A stretch of DNA of 64,000 nucleotides, from assembly GCA_015057425.1 (NCBI GenBank), contig SVEL01000009.1, forward strand, positions 34,189 to 98,188, written 5' to 3'. The stretch is from Lachnospiraceae bacterium. Lineage in GTDB: Bacteria > Bacillota > Clostridia > Lachnospirales > Lachnospiraceae. Below the pieces are notes generated by a model, which was given only the letters and a program-made list of their open reading frames with translations, was not told the origin of the DNA and ran no database searches. Positions 8,101 to 17,998 of the stretch are shown one piece after another (position 1 is the first letter of the stretch; every line of letters begins with the position of its first letter). The translations under genes and the position numbers were made by a program.

Positions 8101-10050
8101 ATGGCTAAGAAAAATAAATTTATCGGTGTATGCGGCACCAATCTTTTTGAGCAAAATTCAACAAATTTCCTTTTAGCGCTTAAAGAAAGTGAACTTCTTT
8201 CAGATTATACAACTATTGCCTTTTCTAATTGCGCCAGCGAACTGGAAAACTTAGATGATTTGTTTTCGGAAGCTCCATTAATTGATTTATCTAAGTATAT
8301 TGATCTCGAATGCATTATTATGCTTTCTGAAACTATAAAAAATACCGATTTGATTAATTATATAGTTAAAGTAGGTACAGAAAAAAATATTCCTGTATTT
8401 TCAATCGACCGCGTTGTAGACGGATGCTATAATATGCCTCTTAATTACAGCACAGGTTTTCGTGAAATGGTTAGTCATGTCATTACAGAACACAAAGTCA
8501 CAAAGGTAAATATGCTTGCAGGAATGAGAAACAACTCTTTCTCAGAAGAACGGGTTGACATGTATAAGGAAGTATTGAAGGAAAACGATATACCATTTGA
8601 ACCGGGAAGGCTTGAATATGGTGATTTTTGGGAGAGACCGGCGCTTATCGCTATGAAAAAGTTCTTTACAAGCGGTCTTGAAATGCCTGAAGCTATTGTG
8701 TGTGCCAACGATTCTATGGCAATTACTGCCTGCTCATTTTTATCAGAGATGGGACTTAAAGTGCCGGAAGATATTATCGTTACCGGATTTGACGGAACAG
8801 AATCTGCCGCTTATCACTATCCTTCTTTGACAACTTGTGCACCGGATTACAAAGAAGCTATTGAATTCATTATGGCACAGACAAAGTTAGTACAGGAAAC
8901 CGGCAAGCTTTCTCCTTGCGAACGTATGATTAACTTCAAACTTGTCAAAGGACAGTCCTGTGGTTGTGAGCCTGACGTAATTCACGATAACAGCCGTATC
9001 ATTTCTTCATTATATGATGATGTAGGCGATGCTGCATGGCATACAATTGCCATGAACTCTTTGGTTACAAGCCTGCTTGATAAAAGCAGTATCGAAGATA
9101 TTGTACATCTTCTTCCACGTACGGTTCATCTTTGGAGTAATCATTTCAGATTTGCATGTATCAAATCCGAATTGCTTTCAGATAATATCAATATGACAGA
9201 ATTTAGAGATTCTTCCGGCAACTTCGGAAAGATGTCCACTATTTTCTATGTAAATAACTATGAATTTGACGAAAGTCTTAAAGAGTTTGATGTAAAAGAA
9301 TTTATACCGGATTTTGAAAACCTTATTACAAAGAAAGGCACTCTTTTTGTTGCCCGTATACTTAAGAACGGCAAAAACGCTTACGGTTACACCGTAGATG
9401 AGTTCATTACACTTGATCACAGGCATTTACAACAATGTAATGAATTTGCGATGTTCTTAACACATTCCATCAATACGGTTCTTCATAACTATGAACTTAA
9501 TCAGCTTAACAGAAACCTTGAAAAAGCATATCAGGAAATCGCAACACTTTCCGTTCATGACCCTATGACCGGGCTTCTTAACAGACGTGGTTTCTTTAAT
9601 ATTCTTGATAACTTAATTACGATGGATGAGCATATGGGCAAGTATCTGTATGTTGTTAACGTAGATTTAGACCGTCTCAAATACATCAATGATAACTTTG
9701 GACATAGCGAAGGTGACTTTGCCATTACATCCATTGCTCATTCTTTGCAGAAGCTTGACGTTAACAACTTAGTATGTGCACGTTTCGGAGGTGATGAATT
9801 CACTTGTACATTTTTTGATAAATCGCCTGAAGCATATGACAGAAAGACTTTAACGGAAATGATTAAAGATATTCTTGCAAAAACACCGGGTATATTTGCC
9901 AAGGAATATCCTGTTGATTTCAGTGTCGGATTATGCTGTAAACAAATCGGGGATGATATGAATCTCGAAAGTATGATTTCTGCGGCGGATGCAGAAATGT
10001 ATGCGGACAAGGCAACTAAAAAACGAAGAAAAACAGACAGAGAAGCTTAA
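8101..10050 (+). CDS. LacI-type sugar-binding domain fused to GGDEF diguanylate cyclase
   Basis: A 649-residue protein with no signal peptide or membrane helix, hence cytoplasmic. Residues 1-285 are a periplasmic-binding-protein-like domain of the LacI/GalR type (ICANDSMAI-like signature VCANDSMAITACSF, then VTGFDGTESA) but without the LacI helix-turn-helix. A middle region of about 180 residues and a short coiled coil lead to a C-terminal GGDEF domain (about 485-645) with an intact FGGDEF active site. No RxxD inhibitory site is seen just before it. It would make cyclic di-GMP in response to a small ligand, probably a sugar. I chose the ATG at 8101 because GAGGTG is better spaced than for the ATG at 8095. 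Confidence 0.88.
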   Translation: MAKKNKFIGVCGTNLFEQNSTNFLLALKESELLSDYTTIAFSNCASELENLDDLFSEAPLIDLSKYIDLECIIMLSETIKNTDLINYIVKVGTEKNIPVFSIDRVVDGCYNMPLNYSTGFREMVSHVITEHKVTKVNMLAGMRNNSFSEERVDMYKEVLKENDIPFEPGRLEYGDFWERPALIAMKKFFTSGLEMPEAIVCANDSMAITACSFLSEMGLKVPEDIIVTGFDGTESAAYHYPSLTTCAPDYKEAIEFIMAQTKLVQETGKLSPCERMINFKLVKGQSCGCEPDVIHDNSRIISSLYDDVGDAAWHTIAMNSLVTSLLDKSSIEDIVHLLPRTVHLWSNHFRFACIKSELLSDNINMTEFRDSSGNFGKMSTIFYVNNYEFDESLKEFDVKEFIPDFENLITKKGTLFVARILKNGKNAYGYTVDEFITLDHRHLQQCNEFAMFLTHSINTVLHNYELNQLNRNLEKAYQEIATLSVHDPMTGLLNRRGFFNILDNLITMDEHMGKYLYVVNVDLDRLKYINDNFGHSEGDFAITSIAHSLQKLDVNNLVCARFGGDEFTCTFFDKSPEAYDRKTLTEMIKDILAKTPGIFAKEYPVDFSVGLCCKQIGDDMNLESMISAADAEMYADKATKKRRKTDREA

Positions 10051-10065
10051 TATAAATAAAAAGAA

Positions 10066-10099
10066 GACCTCCAAAAGTTACATCATACTTTTGGAGGTC
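10066..10099. terminator. Bidirectional terminator between GGDEF and isomerase genes
   Basis: A perfect 12-bp stem (GACCTCCAAAAG and complement) with a 10-nt loop, flanked by T-rich and A-rich tracts. It serves the convergent genes on both sides. Confidence 0.85.
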
Positions 10100-10126
10100 A
10101 ATTTTACTTATTCCATATAATTTACA

Positions 10127-11608
10127 TTAGAATGGATTTTCTGTTGGATATGGTAAGCTTGCAGGCTGATTGTAATTAATATCTTCCATCGGAACTCCGA
10201 GATATTTAAATACATCAAAGAGAGCTTTTCCGTAATGTCCAAATGCAACCGCACCATGGTGAGGATAATTCTTTTCAATAAGAACGTGACGATAAAATCT
10301 GCCCATTTCCTTAATTGCGAATACACCGATTGCACCAAATGAACGTGTTGCAACAGGAAGTACTTCACCCTGAGCTACGTATGCACGAATCTTGCAATCT
10401 GCAGTTGACTGTAAACGGAAGAATGTGATGTTACCAGGTACGATATCACCTTCAAGTGTTCCGTTTGTAACTTCAATCGGAAGACTTCTTGCCATAATGA
10501 GCTGATGTCTCATTTCACAGCTTGATAACTTTGATGAAGCTGTGTTACCGCAGTGGAATGCCATAAATGTATCTGTATGCTTATAATCAAACTTTCCTTC
10601 GATTGATTCTTTATACATATCCTTTGGAACCGAGTTATTGATATCAAGTAATGTTACAGCATCTTCACTTACACATGTACCGATAAACTCGCTTAATGTT
10701 CCGTAGATGTCAACTTCACATGATACCGGAATTCCTCTTCCTGTAAGACGGCTGTTTACGTAGCAAGGAACGAAACCAAACTGTGTCTGGAATGCAGGCC
10801 AGCACTTTCCTGCTATTGCAACGTATTTTCTATAGCCTCTGTGTTCTTCGATCCAGTCAAGAAGTGTAAGTTCATACTGGGCTAACTTTGCAAGAACCTC
10901 AGGTTTCTTATTTCCTGTTCCAAGTTCCTTTTCCATATCCGCAACAACTTCAGGGATTCTTGCATCTCCTGCATGCTTGTTAAATGCTTCAAATAAATCC
11001 AACTCTGAGTTTTCTTCTATTTCTACGCCAAGATTGTAAAGCTGTTTAATAGGTGCGTTACATGCAAGGAAATTAAGCGGTCTTGGTCCAAATGATATAA
11101 TTTTAAGGTCTGAAAGTCCGATAATTGTTCTTGCTACAGGTAAGAATTCTTTAATCATATCTGCGCAGTCTTCTGCATCTCCTACAGGATATTCAGGAAT
11201 ATATGCCTGAATGTTGCGAAGCTTTAAGTTGTAGCTTGCATTAAGCATACCACAGTACGCATCACCACGTCCCTGAATTAAGTTGTCCTGTGTTTCTTCT
11301 GCTGCCGCAACGAACATCTTTGGTCCTTCAAAATGCTTAGCAAGAAGAGTTTCTGAGATTTCAGGTCCAAAGTTACCAAGGTATACACAAAGGGCATTAC
11401 AGCCTGCTGCCTTGATATCTTCTAATGCCTGAACCATATGTATTTCGCTTTCAACGATACATACAGGACATTCATAAATGTCTTCTGCGTCATATTTTGC
11501 CTTGTAAGCTTCTACAAGTGCCTTTCTTCTGTTTACAGATAATGATTCCGGGAAACAGTCTCTACTAACTGCTACGATTCCCACTTTAACTTTTGGAATG
11601 TTGTACAT
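10127..11608 (-). CDS. L-fucose/L-arabinose isomerase family protein (candidate xylose isomerase)
   Basis: A 493-residue protein of the FucI/AraA structural family of Mn-dependent aldose-ketose isomerases. Likely metal and catalytic residues are visible: Glu in SCEVDIYG, Asp in LLDINNSVP and His in HHGAVAFGH. These enzymes normally convert L-fucose or L-arabinose to the ketose. Here the gene is the third in an operon with an alpha-xylosidase and a xylulokinase and no xylA is present, so xylose to xylulose is the simplest inferred reaction. L-fucose is the main alternative, since a GH29 fucosidase is encoded in the locus. It starts 36 bp after the kinase gene with a strong AGGAGG. Confidence 0.8.
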   Translation of the reverse strand: MYNIPKVKVGIVAVSRDCFPESLSVNRRKALVEAYKAKYDAEDIYECPVCIVESEIHMVQALEDIKAAGCNALCVYLGNFGPEISETLLAKHFEGPKMFVAAAEETQDNLIQGRGDAYCGMLNASYNLKLRNIQAYIPEYPVGDAEDCADMIKEFLPVARTIIGLSDLKIISFGPRPLNFLACNAPIKQLYNLGVEIEENSELDLFEAFNKHAGDARIPEVVADMEKELGTGNKKPEVLAKLAQYELTLLDWIEEHRGYRKYVAIAGKCWPAFQTQFGFVPCYVNSRLTGRGIPVSCEVDIYGTLSEFIGTCVSEDAVTLLDINNSVPKDMYKESIEGKFDYKHTDTFMAFHCGNTASSKLSSCEMRHQLIMARSLPIEVTNGTLEGDIVPGNITFFRLQSTADCKIRAYVAQGEVLPVATRSFGAIGVFAIKEMGRFYRHVLIEKNYPHHGAVAFGHYGKALFDVFKYLGVPMEDINYNQPASLPYPTENPF

Positions 11609-11644
11609 ATAAATTGTTCCTCCTTGTAAATATATTGAATAAAA

Positions 11645-13114
11645 TTATTTAATAGCTTCAAATACCGGTATACATGCCGGATATATCTGACGAAACTGCT
11701 GGTATCTTTTCTCATACTTTGCCGCAAGTTCAGGGTCCGGTTCAACAGTATCCACAACCTTAACTATCTTAGCAGCAGCCTCTTCTACATTATTATACAC
11801 TCCGCAGGCAACTGCTGCAAGCATTGCTCCGCCTAAAGACGGACCTTCTTCTGTTTCAAGAACATCTACGCTTATATTTAATACGTTAGCAATAATCTTT
11901 TTCCAAAGGGGGCTCTTTGCACCACCGCCACAAATCTTTGTTCTTGTAATAGGAATTCCCAAAGACTTTGCTACTTCAAATGAATCTCTGAGAGCAAATG
12001 CAACTCCTTCAAGTACAGCCTGAGTCATATCCTCTCTTGTTGTATCCATTGTCATACCTATAAAAGTTGCACGTGCATTTGGATTATTGTGTGGTGAACG
12101 TTCTCCCATAAGATATGGAAGATAATAAACGTGGTTTTCGCCAAGCTTAGTAATGCTTTCCTGTTCTTTCGCATATTCCTTCGTACGAAGAATATCATCC
12201 ATCCACCATTTATTACATGATGCTGCGCTAAGCATACAGCCCATAAGATGATATGCACCGTTTGCATCGCAAAATGCATGTAACGCATTGTTTTTATCTA
12301 CTCCAAACTTAGCAGATGATACAAATATAGTACCACTGGTTCCAAGAGAAATATTGCATCGGCCGTCACCAACTGTTCCCGTTGCAACTGCAGCTGCCGC
12401 ATTATCTCCGGCTCCTGCTGCCACCTTTACATTAACTGAAATCCCAAGTTCTGCTGCCACATCAGGTAATACTGTTCCCACACATTCATAACTTTCATAA
12501 AGTCTCGGAAGCATATCCTCTGTTATATGGCAGATTTCGCACATTTCCTCAGACCACTTACGGTTCTCAACGTCCAAAAGAAGCATTCCTGATGCATCTG
12601 AAACATCTGTACAGTTAACTCCCGTAAGTTTATATGCAATATAATCCTTTGGAAGCATAATCTTCTTAATCCTTGCAAAATTATCAGGTTCATTGTTCTC
12701 TACCCACAAAATCTTTGGAGCCGTAAATCCGGTAAATGAAATATTGGCTGTGTATTTTGAAAGAGTTTCTTTACCGATTGTGTTATTGAGATAATCACAT
12801 TCTTCTGTTGTTCTTCCGTCATTCCATAAAATTGCAGGTCTGATAACTTCATCTTTTTCATCCAAGATTACAAGTCCATGCATCTGACCGCCAAAGCTGA
12901 TTCCCGCAACCTCTTCCTTCGGGAACCCTTCAAGAAGTTCTTTTAATCCTTCCATTGTTTCCTTGTACCAATCCTCCGGATTCTGTTCGGACCACCCCGG
13001 ATGCGGAAAATACAACGGATATTCTCTGGACACGATGTTTTTTACATTGCCGTCTTCGTCCATAAGCAAAAGCTTAACTGATGAAGTTCCAAGGTCTATA
13101 CCTATAAACAACAT
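11645..13114 (-). CDS. xylB: Xylulokinase (FGGY family)
   Basis: A 489-residue FGGY carbohydrate kinase of normal length. The N-terminal phosphate-binding motif GIDLGTSSVK, the xylulokinase-type signature SFGGQMHGLV and the C-terminal GGGAKSPLWKKIIANVL are visible. It phosphorylates D-xylulose with ATP to xylulose-5-phosphate, which enters the pentose phosphate or phosphoketolase pathway. It lies between the alpha-xylosidase and the sugar isomerase in one operon, which supports a xylose role over fuculose or ribulose. AAAGGAG fixes the start. Confidence 0.9.
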   Translation of the reverse strand: MLFIGIDLGTSSVKLLLMDEDGNVKNIVSREYPLYFPHPGWSEQNPEDWYKETMEGLKELLEGFPKEEVAGISFGGQMHGLVILDEKDEVIRPAILWNDGRTTEECDYLNNTIGKETLSKYTANISFTGFTAPKILWVENNEPDNFARIKKIMLPKDYIAYKLTGVNCTDVSDASGMLLLDVENRKWSEEMCEICHITEDMLPRLYESYECVGTVLPDVAAELGISVNVKVAAGAGDNAAAAVATGTVGDGRCNISLGTSGTIFVSSAKFGVDKNNALHAFCDANGAYHLMGCMLSAASCNKWWMDDILRTKEYAKEQESITKLGENHVYYLPYLMGERSPHNNPNARATFIGMTMDTTREDMTQAVLEGVAFALRDSFEVAKSLGIPITRTKICGGGAKSPLWKKIIANVLNISVDVLETEEGPSLGGAMLAAVACGVYNNVEEAAAKIVKVVDTVEPDPELAAKYEKRYQQFRQIYPACIPVFEAIK

Positions 13115-13158
13115 ATGTCTTCTCCTTTCATTGATATATTCATGCAGTAATCTGCAAA

Positions 13159-15498
13159 TTAATACTTAACTATAATTTCACTGTCACCGATAACTGACAA
13201 TACAACATCTTCTCCGGCCATTTCATACTGTGCACCTTCAACCTCACAAGGTGTTCCCGCGTTAACAAGAACTATCTTGTGACTCTTAGCACATGATGAA
13301 TTAATCTTATATGTTCCGCCTATATTGGCAGCTTTAATTGTAAGTTCTGCTTCATTGTCAGTGTTATATACAACAGTTTGAGACGATTTACCATTCTTTA
13401 ACGCATATATCTTAAGTGTTACATTATCGGCATAATCATAAACAGGGTCATTATCCTTAGCCCCCATTGCCACAATACTGCCTTCCTTTACATAAAGTGG
13501 AATACTTAAGTAACCGTGTTCTTCTTTATACCACTTTCCGCCATCTTTTACTTCGCCTGTAAGAAGGGAAGTCCACGTACCTTCCGGAAGATAATACTCT
13601 GCCATACTCTTATCATTGAAAATAGGTGCAACTAAAAGTGAATCACCAAACATATACTGACTTGCAAGATATCCGCAATTTCTGTCTTCAGTAAATTCAA
13701 GTACCATACTTCTCATCATCGGAATACCTGTCTTGGATGTTTCTATAGCATTGCGATACAAATATGGCATAAGAGATGCTTTAAGCTTTGTAAAGTAACG
13801 TACAACATCTACAGCTTCTTCATCATATGCCCAAGGTACACGATAAGATGTTGAACCATGAAGTCTTGAATGTGTTGACAACAGACCAAATGCACACCAT
13901 CTCTTGTATACATCAGGTGTTGAAGTACTTTCAAATCCGCCTATATCATGACTCCAATATCCAAAACCTGAACTTGTAAGTGAAAGACCACCTCTTAAGC
14001 TTTCTTCCATCGATTCATAATCAGACCAGCAGTCGCCACCCCAGTGAACAGGGAACTTCTGACCGCCTACCGTTGCAGAACGTGCAAAAAGAATTGCTTC
14101 TTTTTCACCTTTTCTCTTCTTAATAACATCATATACAACTTTGTTGTAAAGATATGTATAATAATTGTGCATCTTCATAGGGTCAGAACCATCATAATAT
14201 ACACAATCTGTCGGTATTCTTTCGCCAAAGTCTGTCTTGAAGCAATCTACTCCCATATCCATAAGTGCTTCCAATTTTTCACTGTACCACTTACATGCTT
14301 CCGGATTTGTAAAATCAACTATAGCAAGTCCCGGCTGCCACATATCCCATTGCCATACATCTCCGTTAGGACGCTTGATGAAATATCCTCCTTTTACGCC
14401 TTCTTCAAACATAGATGATTCCTGTCCTACATAGCTGTTAATCCATACACAGATTTTCAGACCTTTATCCTTTAATCGTTTTAACATTCCCACAGGATCA
14501 GGGAATACTCCCTTATCCCATGTAAAATCACACCAGTTGAAATCCTTCATCCAGAAACAGTCAAAATGGAATGTCTTTAAAGGTATTCCTCTGTCTAACA
14601 TACCATCAACGAAGCTGTTAACTGTCTCCTCATCATAATTTGTCGTAAATGATGTAGAAAGCCATAATCCGAATGTCCATGGTGCCGGCAACGACGGTTT
14701 ACCTGTTATATCTGTATATCTCATAAGCACTTCCTTCATAGAAGGACCGTTAATCACAAAGTAATCAAGCTGTTCACCCGGTACTGAAAATTCCACCTTC
14801 GTAACAACTTCCGTAGCTACTTCAAAGGAAACCTTTTCCGGATGATTTACAAATACACCATATCCTCTGTTTGAAACATAAAATGGTATATTTTTATATG
14901 ACTGTTCTGTAGATGTACCACCATCTTCATTCCAGATATCAATACTCTGGCCATTCTTGACGAAGGCTGAAAATCTTTCGCCTAAACCATATACAAGCTC
15001 GCCAACGGTAAGCGAAAGCTGTTCTCTCATATATGCATCTTCAGGCCCTTTATCGTATGCAAAGCCTTTCCAGTTTGTCTTCATATATGCAAGGTCTTTT
15101 GCACCGCTTCCTGTTATCTTTTCATCGCCTCTGTAAAATGTAATTGCTGCATTAGCTTTCATAACCTCCATACGTAATGAACCACTATGTATAACAAGTC
15201 TGTCTTCAAGTTCTTCTGCTCTCATAATCCCCGTCTGCGGAACTGACAGTTCAAACTTAGGATCACGTTCCTTAAGTCCCATATGATGATATGTCTGAAC
15301 TCTTATAACTTCAGGATAAGGCGCTGAAATCTTAAGTGTAAGATTTATTCCACCCAATGTATCTCCTCTCGTAACTATCTTACTTGTAGGTGCGCAAATG
15401 GTCACCTCTTCATTTTCTATTTTTGCAAAATATACTTCTGCAGGTGAAAAACATGCATAATTTTCTTTTTGTAACCAACATCCATTACTAAACTTCAT
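13159..15498 (-). CDS. yicI: GH31 alpha-xylosidase (YicI-like)
   Basis: A 779-residue GH31 enzyme without a signal peptide, hence cytoplasmic. An N-terminal beta-sandwich (1-250) precedes the catalytic barrel. The nucleophile Asp lies in CFKTDFGERIPTD, followed by YYDGSDPMKMHN, the sequence typical of YicI-type alpha-xylosidases; the acid/base Asp is in HWGGDCWSDY. It releases xylose from the non-reducing end of isoprimeverose and xyloglucan oligosaccharides. It is first in the operon with xylulokinase and the isomerase, so it feeds xylose straight to them. It is divergent from the YesN-like regulator. Confidence 0.92.
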   Translation of the reverse strand: MKFSNGCWLQKENYACFSPAEVYFAKIENEEVTICAPTSKIVTRGDTLGGINLTLKISAPYPEVIRVQTYHHMGLKERDPKFELSVPQTGIMRAEELEDRLVIHSGSLRMEVMKANAAITFYRGDEKITGSGAKDLAYMKTNWKGFAYDKGPEDAYMREQLSLTVGELVYGLGERFSAFVKNGQSIDIWNEDGGTSTEQSYKNIPFYVSNRGYGVFVNHPEKVSFEVATEVVTKVEFSVPGEQLDYFVINGPSMKEVLMRYTDITGKPSLPAPWTFGLWLSTSFTTNYDEETVNSFVDGMLDRGIPLKTFHFDCFWMKDFNWCDFTWDKGVFPDPVGMLKRLKDKGLKICVWINSYVGQESSMFEEGVKGGYFIKRPNGDVWQWDMWQPGLAIVDFTNPEACKWYSEKLEALMDMGVDCFKTDFGERIPTDCVYYDGSDPMKMHNYYTYLYNKVVYDVIKKRKGEKEAILFARSATVGGQKFPVHWGGDCWSDYESMEESLRGGLSLTSSGFGYWSHDIGGFESTSTPDVYKRWCAFGLLSTHSRLHGSTSYRVPWAYDEEAVDVVRYFTKLKASLMPYLYRNAIETSKTGIPMMRSMVLEFTEDRNCGYLASQYMFGDSLLVAPIFNDKSMAEYYLPEGTWTSLLTGEVKDGGKWYKEEHGYLSIPLYVKEGSIVAMGAKDNDPVYDYADNVTLKIYALKNGKSSQTVVYNTDNEAELTIKAANIGGTYKINSSCAKSHKIVLVNAGTPCEVEGAQYEMAGEDVVLSVIGDSEIIVKY

Positions 15499-15646
15499 AT
15501 TATCTTACCTTTCTGTCCAAGTATTATTTTACCACAAACATCATAGGAATACCATTCCCATAATGTGCATAAAATGCTATATAAATTATAGCGTATAGAT
15601 TGTCTGTAAAATACCACCTAAATTGAATAAAATTCACAGGATAAAT

Positions 15647-15675
15647 TTGACAAAGAAATGTTTTATCAGTATAAT
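15647..15675 (+). promoter_or_regulatory. Consensus sigma-A promoter of the YesN-like regulator
   Basis: TTGACA, 17 bp, TATAAT: a perfect consensus promoter 35 bp upstream of the regulator's start codon. It implies constitutive expression of this response regulator. Confidence 0.85.
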
Positions 15676-15710
15676 GTCAGTAACTGAGGGAGCACAGAGA
15701 GGTACTTGAA

Positions 15711-17264
15711 ATGTATAAGATATTAATCGCAGATGATGAAGAGTTAATCCGTCAGGGTATTAAATGTTTATGTGACTATGAATCACTTGGTTTTACTATT
15801 GTAGGTGAAGCAGCAAACGGTGATCAGGCATACAAGCAGATTATGGACTTAAATCCTGATATAGTTTTGATGGATATCCGTATGCCCGGTATGACCGGAC
15901 TCGAAGTTATCGAAAAACTTAATGAAATTGACTTCAAAGGAAAGTTTGTTATCATAAGCAGTTTTACCGACTTTTCTTATGCGCAACAGGCAATTCGCCT
16001 CGGAGTGCAAAACTATATCACCAAACCTATTGATGAAGATGAGCTTGTTGAAATTCTTAAGAAGCAAAAGGAACTTCTTGATTCAGACCAGATTACCAAG
16101 ATAGCTGCAAATCATTACAAGGATAAGGCTCACAGCGCTATTATCAAGGATATTCTTCTTGGTACAGCCGACCTTAATCATGTAAATCTTAAGGAATTAA
16201 ATCTTGATGCTGATTCGTATCAGGTTGTTATTTATGAAAAGTACAGTTATGACACCCAGGATGCTTCTTATGATTTTGCAGACCTGTTACGTGTAACCAA
16301 TACAGCCAACAACTCATTTGACCGAATCACCATAGATAACTGTGAAGTTCTTCTTTTAAAAGGGCAATTTGCCATTGGAAAGTTCAATGATTTCCTTGAA
16401 CGTTACACCAGAGAAAAGCGTCCTCAGAAGAATTCACCACTTGATTCACTGTTTATTACATACGGCTCATGTGTTTCAACATTAGAACAGATTCCTACAT
16501 CCTTTAAGGAAGCGGAAAGTCTCTTACGCAGACGTTTCTTCTGTGACCAGGAACAGCATACCATAGGTTATGACAGCCTTCCTTCATTTGCAGGAAACAC
16601 TTCCATTATTAACGAGAATTTGTTAAATGAATACACTACGCTGCTTTTAAATTACATACAGACATTTAACCGAAATATGGTTGCAGAAACATTGGATTCA
16701 TTGCAGACAAAGCTGTACAATGCTTCAGATTCCCTTGAATCAATCAAGCTGTTTTTAACAGATTTATACTTGCAGATAAAAGAACAGATAAAGCACTTAT
16801 ATCCCAACAATGAAATCCCATTCGCAAGCAACAGTATAATTATCCGTACAATAGAAGAGAAACTTTTTCTCTATGAGATAATTTTATACTTTACGGAACA
16901 ATTTGAGATTATTATGAGCTTTATAGGTAGTTCAACAAGAGACAGTGTTCTTGATGATATATTACATTATATCAATCACAACTATACAAAGAATATAACT
17001 CTTGAAAATATCGCACCTCTTTTCGGATACAACAGTTCATACTTAGGCAAGATATTTAATAAAAAAGTCGGGGAAAACTTCAATTCTTACGTGGACCATA
17101 TAAGAATTGAACATTCCAAAGAACTTTTACTTAATGATAACGCTAAGGTATATGCTATCGCAGAGAAGGTTGGATACAGAAGTGTGGATTACTTCCACAT
17201 TAAGTTTAAAAAATATGTAGGCCAAAGCCCTGCTGAATTTAGAAAGAAAAACAGAACAACATAA
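15711..17264 (+). CDS. Response regulator, REC plus AraC-type DNA-binding domain (YesN-like)
   Basis: A 517-residue protein. Residues 1-120 are a receiver domain with the acidic pocket ADDEE, phosphoacceptor Asp55 (IVLMDIRMPG) and the conserved Lys in ITKP. A long middle region follows. The C-terminal 100 residues form two AraC-type helix-turn-helix motifs, ending with the signature VGYRSVDYFHIKFKKYVGQSPAEFRKK. YesN-like proteins respond to extracellular sugars through a YesM-like kinase; the likely partner is the kinase at 24727-26520. It probably activates the transport and hydrolase operons, several of which have poor -35 boxes. Confidence 0.92.
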   Translation: MYKILIADDEELIRQGIKCLCDYESLGFTIVGEAANGDQAYKQIMDLNPDIVLMDIRMPGMTGLEVIEKLNEIDFKGKFVIISSFTDFSYAQQAIRLGVQNYITKPIDEDELVEILKKQKELLDSDQITKIAANHYKDKAHSAIIKDILLGTADLNHVNLKELNLDADSYQVVIYEKYSYDTQDASYDFADLLRVTNTANNSFDRITIDNCEVLLLKGQFAIGKFNDFLERYTREKRPQKNSPLDSLFITYGSCVSTLEQIPTSFKEAESLLRRRFFCDQEQHTIGYDSLPSFAGNTSIINENLLNEYTTLLLNYIQTFNRNMVAETLDSLQTKLYNASDSLESIKLFLTDLYLQIKEQIKHLYPNNEIPFASNSIIIRTIEEKLFLYEIILYFTEQFEIIMSFIGSSTRDSVLDDILHYINHNYTKNITLENIAPLFGYNSSYLGKIFNKKVGENFNSYVDHIRIEHSKELLLNDNAKVYAIAEKVGYRSVDYFHIKFKKYVGQSPAEFRKKNRTT

Positions 17265-17269
17265 AAGAA

Positions 17270-17299
17270 AATGTCAAAATCCGATGGGATTTTGACATT
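17270..17299. terminator. Bidirectional terminator between regulator and transport operon
   Basis: A perfect 13-bp stem (AATGTCAAAATCC and complement) with the 4-nt loop GATG, followed by TTTTGTTT on the plus strand and by TTCTTTT on the minus strand. Confidence 0.88.
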
Positions 17300-17324
17300 T
17301 TTGTTTCTTATTTATTTTATTATA

Positions 17325-17987
17325 CTATTCTGCAAATACAAGATTGCTAAGTGTAAATGTAACTTCTATTGTCTTTGGGTTTGTAAGTGTTGTAAAGTTT
17401 GCTACATGATTATCAGCATCTGTAATATCAGCTTCAGCAACTGCACTTCCGTCCCATCCGTTAATCGGATCGTTTGTATCGAAGATACCATTTGACTTAA
17501 TAGCACTCTTAGGTTCTGTCTGTGTAACTGTTAATTCCACACCATCTACTACAACCTTGTCATACATAATATCGCAAGATACAAGGTTTGATGCAGCAAG
17601 CTTACCTGCTGTTGTTGCATAGTCCTTAATATATATAGCCGTAAGGTTTGTAAGGCTCTTCATTGCAGCTAACTTAGCAGCATCTGAAAGGTCTTTACTG
17701 CAATCAAAAGTTACTGTGTACTGTCCTTCACCTTTTACCTGAATAGCAGGACCTACTTCGTTGCCAAAGTAAGCAGCGTCTACATCATTGTACATTACGT
17801 TAAGTGCAAGTACCAATGTATTTGTAAGGTCTACACCTTCAAAAGGATCAACCTTTGCTGCAGTTGTTACTTCTTCTGCCTTAGTAGTAGTTGTTGTCTT
17901 ATCTTCTCCGCCTGAATTAGAGCATGCGCCAAAACACAAAACTACTGATGCACATAAGATTATTGAAAGTAATTTCTTTAACTTCAT
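17325..17987 (-). CDS. Lipoprotein with CBM-like beta-sandwich module
   Basis: About 220 residues. An N-terminal lipoprotein signal has the lipobox FGAC; a Thr-rich linker (KTTTTTKAEEVTTAAK) follows, then a single module of about 170 residues. The module shares the pattern of six other proteins here: GEGQYTVTFD, then YDKVVVDGVELT, then a Trp near NGWDG, then a closing strand KTIEVTFTLSNL. It is probably a surface sugar-binding protein, though binding is inferred. It is the last gene of the ABC transport operon. Start: the ATG at 17987 is seven bases from AGGAG; the one at 17993 is too close. Confidence 0.72.
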   Translation of the reverse strand: MKLKKLLSIILCASVVLCFGACSNSGGEDKTTTTTKAEEVTTAAKVDPFEGVDLTNTLVLALNVMYNDVDAAYFGNEVGPAIQVKGEGQYTVTFDCSKDLSDAAKLAAMKSLTNLTAIYIKDYATTAGKLAASNLVSCDIMYDKVVVDGVELTVTQTEPKSAIKSNGIFDTNDPINGWDGSAVAEADITDADNHVANFTTLTNPKTIEVTFTLSNLVFAE

Positions 17988-17998
17988 TTTCATTCTCC

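Noticed and set aside
17268..17495. Plus-strand frame after the YesN-like gene
   Set aside because: It overlaps the terminator and is antisense to the lipoprotein gene.
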